Below, piece after piece: positions 1-8,021 of a stretch of 48,337 nucleotides of DNA (positions within the stretch are counted from its first letter, which is position 1; each line of letters begins with the position of its first letter). Source of the DNA: JBBRCE01 sp038205115 (GTDB lineage: Bacteria > Planctomycetota > Planctomycetia > Pirellulales > JBBRCE01); contig JBBRCE010000039.1 in assembly GCA_038205115.1 (NCBI GenBank), positions 1 through 48,337 on the forward strand. Reading direction: 5' to 3'. Made by a program: the position numbers and the translations under genes. The notes below the pieces were generated by a model. That model was not told where the DNA came from, did no database searches, and worked only from the letters and a program-made list of their open reading frames with translations.

Positions 1-65
1 CCGACACCAAACTTGCCGGCGCAACCTTGGGCGTAGACATCGCTCACTCCTTGATTCGGTTTCAT
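1..65 (-). CDS. 5' end of a minus-strand gene running off the window
   Basis: Only the first 13 to 21 codons lie inside the window, so no function can be given. Two starts in different frames each have a good ribosome binding site. The ATG at 65 follows GAGGAG with a 7-base spacer and reads MKPNQGVSDVYAQGCAGKF. The ATG at 40 follows AAGGAG with a 6-base spacer and reads MSTPKVAPASLVS. The sequence alone does not decide between them. The gene would be divergent from the membrane protein starting at 294, with both promoters in the ~230 bases between. Confidence 0.4.
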   Translation of the reverse strand, partial: MKPNQGVSDVYAQGCAGKFGV

Positions 66-293
66 GGGGGAACTCCTCTCCGTGACTCCCAGCAGTCTAC
101 CCACACCCCGCAGATTGCGCCAGTCAATTTTGCCACACCCACCGGCTTCGCGGATTTTCGTTCGCGAGCGTCTAATCGCCGCCCTGAGATTTTTTACTGA
201 CACTCGCCGCGCACGGAGATTATATTGTTGGCAACATTTGGAGTTGAACTACGATCATTGCCCGGCCGCAGGCCGCTCACAATAAGGCAAGCC

Positions 294-1142
294 ATGTTTT
301 GCTCGGTCCGTTTTCTCGTCTTTTCCGGCATCGCATTGTGCATCTTGCCGGCATCGCTGCGCGGCGAAATGCTGACCGACTCGAAGCTGGGGTTTTCGCT
401 TGAATTGCCCGCGGGCGCAAAACCGCGTCCCGACCTGGTGGGCGCAAAGCCAGACATTGTTCACGTTTATCAGATTGGCGACAAACCGAACGGCCAAATT
501 TACACCTTGATATTCATTGAAAAGATGGGCGGGACAATCGGACGGGAGCCCATTAAAGCCGCAAACATGCCGGCCGGCTTTCGCGGAAAAATATTGAGGA
601 AAACGTGGCATGAATTTACAGTCGATTGCGTTGAAGTCGAGGAAGAAGTTGCCGCGAACAAGGCGATAACCTACAACGTGCAGATTCCGCTCAAGCACGA
701 AGCGATCCAGTTGAGACTTTTTGGCGGGGCCGAAAACCGTGTGGAACTCGATGAGTTGCTGCCGCGCTTGATCGACGGACTGAACGGCGAAAGCAACTGG
801 CTAAAATCCGCGGGGCCGGCGACGCTGGCCGACTCGAAGGATTACGGCCTCATCTTGCTCGCCGGTGCGATTGCGGCCGTGGTCGTCGGCGTCATCCTGC
901 TCTGGCTCGTCTCTCGCTGGACTCCGAAAGGCGTCTTGTTAGCCATCGCGGCCGGAATTTATTCGGCCGGCTGGGCAATCGGTTCGACGCGAGTCCAAGA
1001 ACTCTTAATGCTTAGCGGCGTCTTGAAAATGCTCGGATTCATCGGCGGCATCATGGGCATTGTCGATCTCTGCCGAACTCGCAAGCCAAAAATTCAGACC
1101 GCGCATGTCGTCGATGAGCATGATCCACGCGGAGGCGGATAA
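294..1142 (+). CDS. Exported membrane protein of unknown function
   Basis: The 282-residue product begins with a signal peptide or anchor (VRFLVFSGIALCILPASLRG). A soluble region of about 160 residues follows, with no motif I recognise. The C-terminal third holds three hydrophobic stretches around residues 185-205, 212-232 and 237-257, ending in the basic tail LCRTRKP. The most likely form is a domain outside the cytoplasm attached to a small C-terminal membrane bundle. I chose the ATG at 294 over the in-frame start at 225 because AAGG sits just upstream and the signal peptide then starts at residue 1. It converges on sufE with only 38 bases between. The family is not recognised. Confidence 0.7.
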   Translation: MFCSVRFLVFSGIALCILPASLRGEMLTDSKLGFSLELPAGAKPRPDLVGAKPDIVHVYQIGDKPNGQIYTLIFIEKMGGTIGREPIKAANMPAGFRGKILRKTWHEFTVDCVEVEEEVAANKAITYNVQIPLKHEAIQLRLFGGAENRVELDELLPRLIDGLNGESNWLKSAGPATLADSKDYGLILLAGAIAAVVVGVILLWLVSRWTPKGVLLAIAAGIYSAGWAIGSTRVQELLMLSGVLKMLGFIGGIMGIVDLCRTRKPKIQTAHVVDEHDPRGGG

Positions 1143-1180
1143 GCGTTATTCGACCCACTCAGGGTTAATACCGCGCTCTT

Positions 1181-1615
1181 TCAACCCAGGCTGGCGGCTA
1201 CCGCGCGCTGCGTCGAGCGGTTCAAATAATGCAAGATGGCGTGCAGGCCGCGGGCGCGGACCATGCCTAGGATAGGCGCCAAGCCCATCCGCTGCAGCAC
1301 GTCGGGCTTGACGGCCAGCAATTCGGTCGCCGGTGCACCGTGGAAGGCGTCGATAAAAATGCCGACAAAGCCTTTGACCGTGGGCGATTCCGGCGCCACG
1401 TCGCCAAAGATGGCCAATTTGCCGTCTTGCACTTCCACCCAAATGAAAACCGGCGTTTGGCATTCGTGAACGCGGTGTTCGCCAGAGTCTTTTTCCGCCT
1501 GATACTTGGGTGGCAGCGGCGGCAGATTTTCGGAAAACTCCAGCAGCAACTCGAGCCGTTCGCGCGGTTCGAGTTCGGCGAACTCGTCGATGATGGTTTC
1601 GAGCTTGGCAGACAT
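1181..1615 (-). CDS. sufE: SufE family cysteine desulfurase sulfur acceptor
   Basis: The 144-residue product has the length and layout of SufE. An N-terminal helix (IIDEFAELEPRERLELLLEFS) leads to the acceptor-cysteine loop HRVHECQTPVFIWVEV, where Cys52 corresponds to the sulfur-accepting cysteine of the usual GCQSQVW motif. The C-terminal half (GLAPILGMVRARGLHAIL) fits the SufE fold. SufE takes persulfide sulfur from a cysteine desulfurase and passes it to iron-sulfur cluster assembly in the cytoplasm. It lies 140 bases downstream of a rhodanese on the same strand, so the two may be cotranscribed. No SufS, SufBCD or IscS gene is in the window, so its desulfurase partner must be elsewhere. 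Confidence 0.9.
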   Translation of the reverse strand: MSAKLETIIDEFAELEPRERLELLLEFSENLPPLPPKYQAEKDSGEHRVHECQTPVFIWVEVQDGKLAIFGDVAPESPTVKGFVGIFIDAFHGAPATELLAVKPDVLQRMGLAPILGMVRARGLHAILHYLNRSTQRAVAASLG

Positions 1616-1729
1616 AAATTAGCGACACGCCGGTTCGGCCAGCGCCAGCCAGAGAAGCATTTCTATTCAAAGCGGCCGAAAGGCGCTGACAGCGTCGCAC
1701 GACAAGGGGCGAACCGACAAATTGCGGAC

Positions 1730-1759
1730 GCTAGCGCGAATTACGCTAGCGCGAATTAC
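1730..1759. repeat. 15-bp perfect tandem duplication at the 3' end of the rhodanese gene
   Basis: The unit gctagcgcgaattac occurs twice in direct succession (1730-1744 and 1745-1759). Each unit contains the palindrome GCTAGC. The second copy covers the rhodanese stop codon (1756-1758), so the duplication lies just beyond the coding end and leaves the protein intact. It is probably a slippage duplication. No function is implied. Confidence 0.8.
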
Positions 1760-2676
1760 GTTGACGCCAGTTCGGGCTCAGGTTCCGGCGACGGTTCTGG
1801 ATCGCTGGCCGCTTTGGGCTGTCCTGGGCCTTTTTCGATCGGCAAGCCAACCGCGTTGCCCCATTCGGTCCATGAGCCGTCGTAGTTTTTCACTTTCGGA
1901 AAACCCAGCAAGTACTGCAATACAAACCAGGTGTGACTGCTGCGTTCGCCGATGCGGCAATAGGCAATCACTGGCGTGCGACGTTTGAGATCGCACTCTT
2001 TGACGTACAGTTTTTCCAAATCTTTGGCGGACTTGAACGTGCCGTCTTCGTTGGCCGCTTTTGCCCAGGGCACGCTGATTGCGCCGGGGATGTGGCCGCC
2101 ACGCAGCGCGCCTTCTTGCGGATAGTCGGGCATGTGCAGCATTTCGCCGGTAAATTCGCCGGGCGAACGGACATCGATCAGCGGGCGGCCGGCCTTCTGG
2201 TGCTTGAGCACTTCGTCGCGGAAAGCGCGGATCGAAAGATCGGGCTCTTCAGCCGTGTATTGCGTGGCCGGATGTTGCGGTTCGGCATCGCGCGACCAAG
2301 GGCGGTTATCGAGTTCCCAGCGTTTGCGTCCGCCGTTCATGATCAGGCATTTGTCGTGGCCGAACAATTTGAACACCCACAGCGCGTAACAGGCCCACCA
2401 GTTGTTTTTGTCGCCGTAGAAGACCACGGTGGTGTCGTTGGAGATGCCTTTTTCGCGGCAGAGCTTTTCGAATTGCGGTTTGCCGATGTAGTCGCGTACG
2501 ATGGCGTCTTGCAGATCGTTTTGCCAATCGATCCGCATTGCGCCTTCAATATGGCCTTGATGATAGAGCAACACGTCTTCGTCCGATTCGACGATTCGCA
2601 CGTTTGCGTCGTTACGATGGGCTTCAACCCATTCGGTGGAGACCAGGACGTCGGGATGGGCGTATGCTTTGGCCAT
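1756..2676 (-). CDS. Thiosulfate sulfurtransferase, two rhodanese domains
   Basis: The 306-residue product has two rhodanese domains, about residues 10-125 and 155-285. The N-terminal domain carries FYGDKNNWW where an active loop would hold a cysteine, so it is catalytically silent, as is usual in tandem rhodaneses. The C-terminal domain has the active loop YCRIGERSSHTW with Cys240. That CRIGER loop is typical of thiosulfate (CysA/SseA-like) sulfurtransferases rather than 3-mercaptopyruvate enzymes (CG[ST]G). The start at 2676 is fixed by GGAAGGAG ten bases upstream; a longer frame back to 2817 lacks such a site. A Pro/Glu-rich tail (PSPEPEPELAST) ends the protein. With SufE downstream it suggests a persulfide-handling pair. 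Confidence 0.9.
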   Translation of the reverse strand: MAKAYAHPDVLVSTEWVEAHRNDANVRIVESDEDVLLYHQGHIEGAMRIDWQNDLQDAIVRDYIGKPQFEKLCREKGISNDTTVVFYGDKNNWWACYALWVFKLFGHDKCLIMNGGRKRWELDNRPWSRDAEPQHPATQYTAEEPDLSIRAFRDEVLKHQKAGRPLIDVRSPGEFTGEMLHMPDYPQEGALRGGHIPGAISVPWAKAANEDGTFKSAKDLEKLYVKECDLKRRTPVIAYCRIGERSSHTWFVLQYLLGFPKVKNYDGSWTEWGNAVGLPIEKGPGQPKAASDPEPSPEPEPELAST

Positions 2677-2959
2677 TTTCACGGCACTCCTTCCGAAAAA
2701 TCGATCATTTTTGAGCTGCTTACAGGGTAACGGTTTGGCAACCTGCCTGCAACCGCCCGCCCGCGCTGTCGGAGCGCTGCCGATCACGGAATTTACCGGG
2801 CTGACCAGCTCGGGCAATTGGAGAACATCCGGCGGCGAAAAATTATTTTCGCCAGTTTGTACGAAAACGCGCGCGACCGTCCACTATTAGGGTAGCTCAA
2901 ATGAATCTGGCTGGTGCTAGCCAGCAAAGTTATCGCAAGTCAATCTGGGTAAATCGAAT

Positions 2960-5449
2960 ATGCGACTCACGTTACGGACCATGCTCGCCTACTTGGACAA
3001 CATGTTGGAGGCCAGCGATTATCGCGACATCGGTCAGAAGATTGCCGAAAGCGAAGCTGCGGCCAAGCTGGTGCAGCGCACGCGCGACGTGATGGTTCAT
3101 CCGCGACTGTCGGCACCGCGCGTTTCAGCGCGTGGCGTTGGCCTAGACCCCAACAGCGTGGCCGAATATCTGGAAGACGTGCTGCCGTCTGACCGAGTGA
3201 CGGACTTCGAGCGGATTTGCTTGGAGTCTGACGTGCACCTAGCGGAAGTCGCGTCGTGCCATCACATCTTGACGATGGTGCTGACCAAGCCGGCGGACAT
3301 TGATGCGGACGTGAAGCGGCGGATGAAAGACGTGATTCACGGTCGGCCCGCCAAGCTTTCGAAGGCGCCGGATTTGATGGCGACTCGGCCGGCCCCGGAT
3401 TACGACGGTCCGCCACCGCCCAAAGTTGCTGCGGCGGGAGCATCGGCGGCAGCGGCCGGACTGGCGTCGAGCCTAGACGCCGCCGTGGCCGCCAACGGTC
3501 ATGGCGCGGCGCAGATCACGCCGGCTGGCGATTTCTCGCACAGCAAACCAACGCGCGAAAAACCGCAGGTGCCGGAGTGGCTACGCGAACCCGCGCGGGG
3601 GCGTTCGCGATTCTGGCCAATCGCCTTTGTAATGCTGGCGTTCATGTTGGGCATTGCCGTGGCGATGTCGATCGGTCCTTGGAACGCCAGCTTGATGCGG
3701 ATGTTTGGCATGAAAGGCAGTGAGCCGGCGCCGCATTCCACGGACGGCAAGGACATTGCCAAATTTACGCCCGACGGTGCCAAAGTTACGCCCGACGGTG
3801 CCAAAGTTACGCCCGACGGGGCCAAGGACACGGCAGCGCCAAAAGATTCTGGCAGCGATTCGGCGTCACGGCCGGCCACTGCGGGCGACGGTCAGGCGAT
3901 TGTCGCGCCGCCGGCGCTAAAAGACGACTCTCACGGCAAGGATCCAAAAGCGGCCGGTTCCGCAACTGCCGGCGGTGCCGATTCCGGCGGTCCGTCGCCC
4001 GCGCGGCCAGCACATAGCATTGTGGGCCATCAACCGCCGGCGAACGGGCCGCTCGAGCCAGAACTCCTGCCGAAAGCTGGTCCAGATAAAGCTGGCCCGG
4101 ATCAAGTTGCTTCCGATAAAGTCGGTCCAGACAAGGCACCCGTGACGATTGACCCATTACTCGATCCGCCGGCTAAGCCGATTGATCCGGGCAAGATTGA
4201 TGCGGCTGCCGGCCGCCCCATCGGACGGTTTACGTCCGACGGCTCGCAGGTGTTGCTGAGGCTGGCGGGCGATAAGTGGCTGCGGATGTTGGCAAAAGAA
4301 GGCATTCTGGCGGGCGATACGTTGTTGGTCCTGCCGACATTCAAGCCGGAATTCATCATTGGCCCAGGCATCAGCGTGCAGTTGCAGGGCGATACGCTGA
4401 TTCAGATCGAACAACCTGACGCGGACGGCGTCTATGGCATTCGGCTTCACTACGGCCGCTTGCTGATGTTTTCCGTGCCGCCGGTTGCTGGCCAGCCGGA
4501 CACCCGCCTTCGGTTGACTTTGGGTGATAAGCCGGGTCTGATTGCGCTTGGCGCCGGCGAGCCGATCTTGGGCGTTGAGGTCCGTCGGTATCTTTCGCCG
4601 GGCAAGGATCCCGAGCACGAAATTGCCAAAGTCGCCGCAGAAATCTACATGATTTCCGGGCAAACCACCTGGCAAAGTTTGGAACGATCGCGCGATGGCG
4701 ATGTCGCGCGGCCTGAGTTGTTGAAAAAGCCCATGCGATTCGTGGTTTCGGCCCACCCAAACGATCCGCCGCGAAAAGAGATTCCGGCGTGGATCGCAAA
4801 CACCGAGGACGTGCGCAGCAGCGACCAAAGCGCCAGCTTGGAACTGAATCGGATATTGGACGAAAAGCGTCCGGTCGCACTCGCGCTAAAAGAAGCGGCC
4901 AATCATCGGCGTTCGGAAATTCGTTCGCTGGCGGGGCGCTGCCTGGCGTTGACGGGAGATTTCGAACCCATCATTCGCAATTTCAGCGATCAAGACCAAC
5001 GGGCCGTCTGGCCAACCTACGTGGAAAGCTTGCAATCCGCACTGGCGCTGGGCCCCGTGGCTGCCAAACTCTTGCACGAGACGCTCGTGCGAATGCGCGG
5101 CGACGATGGCGAAAAAATGTATCGCGTGTTGTGGGGTTTCACCAAGGCCGACCTGACCGAAGGCGGCTGGGCAACCCGGCTGGTGGCCATGCTGGATAAC
5201 GAAAACCTCGATATCCGTGTGCTCGCGTTTCTGACTCTCAAGTCCATTACGGGCGAAACTCGAAGTTACTCGCCGCAATCGCTGGCCGCGCCGCGGCAGG
5301 CCAGCATTCGCCGTTGGGCAGAAGCTGCCAAGGCCGGAACCATTGTTCCGAAAAACGCGGCCGCCGATAAAGCGGCCGTCGAGAAGCCGCCGGCGCCGCT
5401 CGATCGATCCGCACCGGCGAAATCGACCGAGCCGACGCCGTTGCCTTAG
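2960..5449 (+). CDS. Large single-pass membrane protein, possible FecR-like domain
   Basis: The 829-residue product starts MRLTLRTMLAYLDNMLEASD, an opening I associate with planctomycete proteins of unknown function. Residues 1-130 are soluble and contain a Cys/His cluster (CLESDVHLAEVASCHH) that could bind metal. One membrane span follows at about residues 217-240 (PIAFVMLAFMLGIAVAMS). Next is a long Pro/Lys/Asp-rich linker (about 250-410) with near-perfect TPDGAKV repeats and then GPDKA-type repeats. Residues about 415-570 look beta-rich and resemble FecR-type domains (GDTLLVLPTFKPEF, LHYGRLLMF), which is inference. The last 200 residues look like HEAT-type helical repeats. No strong ribosome binding site precedes the start. 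The layout would suit an anti-sigma-like or envelope-sensing protein; function is unproven. Confidence 0.75.
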   Translation: MRLTLRTMLAYLDNMLEASDYRDIGQKIAESEAAAKLVQRTRDVMVHPRLSAPRVSARGVGLDPNSVAEYLEDVLPSDRVTDFERICLESDVHLAEVASCHHILTMVLTKPADIDADVKRRMKDVIHGRPAKLSKAPDLMATRPAPDYDGPPPPKVAAAGASAAAAGLASSLDAAVAANGHGAAQITPAGDFSHSKPTREKPQVPEWLREPARGRSRFWPIAFVMLAFMLGIAVAMSIGPWNASLMRMFGMKGSEPAPHSTDGKDIAKFTPDGAKVTPDGAKVTPDGAKDTAAPKDSGSDSASRPATAGDGQAIVAPPALKDDSHGKDPKAAGSATAGGADSGGPSPARPAHSIVGHQPPANGPLEPELLPKAGPDKAGPDQVASDKVGPDKAPVTIDPLLDPPAKPIDPGKIDAAAGRPIGRFTSDGSQVLLRLAGDKWLRMLAKEGILAGDTLLVLPTFKPEFIIGPGISVQLQGDTLIQIEQPDADGVYGIRLHYGRLLMFSVPPVAGQPDTRLRLTLGDKPGLIALGAGEPILGVEVRRYLSPGKDPEHEIAKVAAEIYMISGQTTWQSLERSRDGDVARPELLKKPMRFVVSAHPNDPPRKEIPAWIANTEDVRSSDQSASLELNRILDEKRPVALALKEAANHRRSEIRSLAGRCLALTGDFEPIIRNFSDQDQRAVWPTYVESLQSALALGPVAAKLLHETLVRMRGDDGEKMYRVLWGFTKADLTEGGWATRLVAMLDNENLDIRVLAFLTLKSITGETRSYSPQSLAAPRQASIRRWAEAAKAGTIVPKNAAADKAAVEKPPAPLDRSAPAKSTEPTPLP
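3767..3829 (+). repeat. Three 21-bp tandem repeats coding for TPDGAKV
   Basis: The unit acgcccgacggtgccaaagtt occurs twice perfectly (3767-3787 and 3788-3808) and once with changes (3809-3829). It encodes consecutive TPDGAKV/TPDGAKD units in the linker that follows the membrane span of the 829-residue protein. Copy number is likely to vary between strains. Confidence 0.85.
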
Positions 5450-5801
5450 CAGGCAACGGCCACCGGAGCATGAGTTAAACTGCCGGTGAATGAAAATCGC
5501 CGGCGATTGGAGTTGATTTATGGTCGCGTCGCGGCGAGCCACGGCGAAGTTTCGCGATGGCTACGGGAAAAAGATTGACCCTGCCGCTGGCCGTTGATAA
5601 ATTGATAGGTGGAGAAAATCCAGTAGTTTTTCCGTTAATTGAATTCCTTTCTGTGCCGTTTCCTGGCCGGAATTCTACTGGATTCGGGGCGTGGGCCGCT
5701 GGTGAACGGGCCGTGGCATGAGCGACCATGTGTCGCCGGTTGCTGTTGGCCACGACTCGCCGCTGAGACTCGCGGGAACAGAACGAAGGGCAATTGAAAC
5801 C
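5450..5801 (+). other. Promoter and leader region of the pilM cluster
   Basis: This 352-base gap holds a plausible sigma-70 promoter: TTGACC at 5575-5580, a 17-base spacer, and TAAATT at 5598-5603. Downstream is a two-part inverted repeat: ATCCAGTA (5618-5625) pairs with TACTGGAT (5676-5683), and inside it GAATTCC (5641-5647) pairs with GGAATTC (5669-5675), with an unpaired stretch on the left side only. It would fold in the 5' leader of pilM, ending about 120 bases before the start codon. No T-tract follows, so it is not a simple terminator. Open frames in this stretch look like chance. Confidence 0.5.
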
Positions 5802-7964
5802 ATGGCGAAATCTGGCGCCGTTTGGGGCATTGATATCGGTCAATGCGCGCTCAAGGCATTACGCTGCTCGCAGAGCGACGACGATAAACGGATTGAAGTC
5901 GAAGCCTTCGATTACATCGAATACTCAAAGATTCTGAGCCAACCGGATGCCGATCCGGTTGAGTTGGTGCGCGAAGCACTCAAAACGTTTTTGTCCAGAA
6001 ATTCCGTCCGCGGCGACCGCGTGGCCGTCAGTGTCTCCGGGCAAAATGGCCTGGTGCGGTTCATCAAGTTGCCGCCGGTCGAAGCTAAAAAAATCCCCGA
6101 CATCGTTAAGTACGAAGCCCGGCAGCAGATTCCCTTTGCGCTGGAAGACGTGATCTGGGACTATCAGCAAATGGCCGGTAGCTCCGTCGAAGGCGACTTT
6201 GCGCTGGAGACGGAAGTTGGTCTGTTTGCCATGAAGCGCGAGAAAGTCTTTCAGGCATTGCGCCCGTTTGATGAAGCCAAGATTGAAGTCGACTTTATCC
6301 AACTCACGCCGCTGGCGCTGTACAACTTTGTGGCGTTCGACCAACTGCAAGATGTCCCGCCGCCGGATGAAATCGACCCGGAACACCCGCCCGAGTCGAT
6401 CTTGCTGCTCTCACTGGGCACCGATACTGCGGACTTGGTTGTCACCAACGGCTACAAAGTCTGGCAGCGAAGCGTGCCGCTCGGCGGTAGTCACTTTACT
6501 TTGGCGCTGACCAAAGAAATGAAGCTGACTTTTGCCAAGGCCGAACATCTCAAACGGAATGCTACCAAAAGCGAAGACCCCAAAGCTGTCTTTCAGGCAA
6601 TGCGGCCCGTGTTCAACCAACTGGTGACCGAAATCGATCGCTCCGTGCGATTTTTCAGCGGCATCGACCGCAACGCCACCATCGGCCGTGTGCTGGCGCT
6701 GGGCAATGCGATGAAGCTGCCAGGGCTGCAAAAGTATCTTTCGCAAAACCTCGGCATGCCGGTGCAAGATTTAACGTCGTACCGCGGCCTGACCGGGCCG
6801 GCAGTGGTCAACCTGCCGGCGTTTAAAGACAACTTGCTGGCCTTTGGTGTTTGCTACGGGCTCTGTCTGCAAGGCTTGCAAAAATCCAAGTTACGCACCA
6901 ATTTGATTCCCCGCGAGATTCTCAAAGATCGGCTGATTCGCGAGAAAAAGCCTTGGGCCATTGCGGCCGCGGCGGCCATCTTAGTGGGCTGCGTGGTCGG
7001 ATATTTTGGAACTTGGCGCGCCTGGGCGTCGAGCCGGATCGAGGGCCAATATAACGTGCCCATCAGCGCGGCTGGTGCCGTCGAAAGCAAAGCCAAGGCC
7101 AATCAGGCCCGCTATCTGGAGCTTGAGAAGAAATACGACGACACCTTGTCCGTTCGCACCCATCTGAGTGGGCTGGAAGAACGGAACGTGCTTTGGCCGG
7201 AAGTCATGGCGGCGATCGTCGCGGCAATGCCTAAGGAAACCAAGGCCGATCGCGATATTAAGCTGCGGAACGAAATTCACGTCGATCGGATCGACTGCGA
7301 GCGCGTCCCGGATTTGAAGGTTTGGTTTGACGAAGTTAAAGAACATTGGGCCGACGATCACAAACAAAAGATCGCGGCCGCCATCGCCGCTGGCGGAGCG
7401 CTTGCGGCCGCGCCTACGGCCGGAGCCACGCCACCTGCGCCAGGCGGTCCACCGCCGGCGCCGGGCACTGCGCCGGCGCCGGGCACTGCGCCGGTTGCGG
7501 GCGCTGCGCCGGTTGTGGCGGATGTCACCGGCGGCGATCCCGGACCATCGGGCGAAGGCTGGGTGATCGAAATTCATGCGCATCACTATCACAACGATCA
7601 GGCCAGCAGTGACCGTAGCTATCTGTTTACGGCCGAATATGTTCGCCGCACGTTGATCGATAAACTCGACGATGGCGTGGTGGTGCTCGGCTCGAAAACC
7701 GTCAAAATCAAAGACCTGGGCATCGGCTATCCCGTGCTGCTGCCGACGTCCAAGCCGGAAAAAGTTCGATTGGTCAACCCCAACGAAGCGCAAGTCGCCG
7801 GCCACGGCGAGTCGCTGCCGCCCGGCGGCGAGAAGAAGGAGCCCGTGGGCGTTGACGCGGAAAAGCTCTCGTTCATCGTGCAATTTTGCTGGCAAGAGCG
7901 GCCTGCGTCGGCTCGAATTCCCGGTGCGACCCCGCCGGTGGCCGCCGCGCAACCCAACCCATAA
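5802..7964 (+). CDS. pilM: PilM-type actin-fold protein fused to a membrane-spanning extension
   Basis: The 720-residue product starts with a PilM domain of about 375 residues of the actin-like ATPase fold. VWGIDIGQCALKALR is the first phosphate loop and ILLLSLGTDTADLVV the second. In type IV pilus systems PilM is a cytoplasmic ring that binds the tail of PilN. Here the chain continues into a membrane span at about residues 385-405 (AIAAAAAILVGCVVGYFG), a helical stretch, an Ala/Pro-Gly linker (about 533-575, with PAPGT repeats) and a C-terminal domain of about 145 residues. This suggests a natural PilM-PilN-like fusion, compared with ~350 residues for ordinary PilM. The start at 5802 follows GAAGGG; the frame open from 5718 has no support. 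Two further single-pass membrane proteins follow on the same strand. Confidence 0.85.
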   Translation: MAKSGAVWGIDIGQCALKALRCSQSDDDKRIEVEAFDYIEYSKILSQPDADPVELVREALKTFLSRNSVRGDRVAVSVSGQNGLVRFIKLPPVEAKKIPDIVKYEARQQIPFALEDVIWDYQQMAGSSVEGDFALETEVGLFAMKREKVFQALRPFDEAKIEVDFIQLTPLALYNFVAFDQLQDVPPPDEIDPEHPPESILLLSLGTDTADLVVTNGYKVWQRSVPLGGSHFTLALTKEMKLTFAKAEHLKRNATKSEDPKAVFQAMRPVFNQLVTEIDRSVRFFSGIDRNATIGRVLALGNAMKLPGLQKYLSQNLGMPVQDLTSYRGLTGPAVVNLPAFKDNLLAFGVCYGLCLQGLQKSKLRTNLIPREILKDRLIREKKPWAIAAAAAILVGCVVGYFGTWRAWASSRIEGQYNVPISAAGAVESKAKANQARYLELEKKYDDTLSVRTHLSGLEERNVLWPEVMAAIVAAMPKETKADRDIKLRNEIHVDRIDCERVPDLKVWFDEVKEHWADDHKQKIAAAIAAGGALAAAPTAGATPPAPGGPPPAPGTAPAPGTAPVAGAAPVVADVTGGDPGPSGEGWVIEIHAHHYHNDQASSDRSYLFTAEYVRRTLIDKLDDGVVVLGSKTVKIKDLGIGYPVLLPTSKPEKVRLVNPNEAQVAGHGESLPPGGEKKEPVGVDAEKLSFIVQFCWQERPASARIPGATPPVAAAQPNP

Positions 7965-8021
7965 TTCATCGTTCAGATCGCCAGACGCAAGCCATCGCTT
8001 GCCGACGGCTTGGAGACTTCC

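Noticed and set aside
2677..2817. N-terminal extension of the rhodanese
   Set aside because: The internal ATG at 2676 has an excellent GGAAGGAG, and the extension has no similarity to the family.
7455..7500. Direct repeats inside pilM
   Set aside because: They only encode the PAPGTAPAPGTA linker. No separate element.
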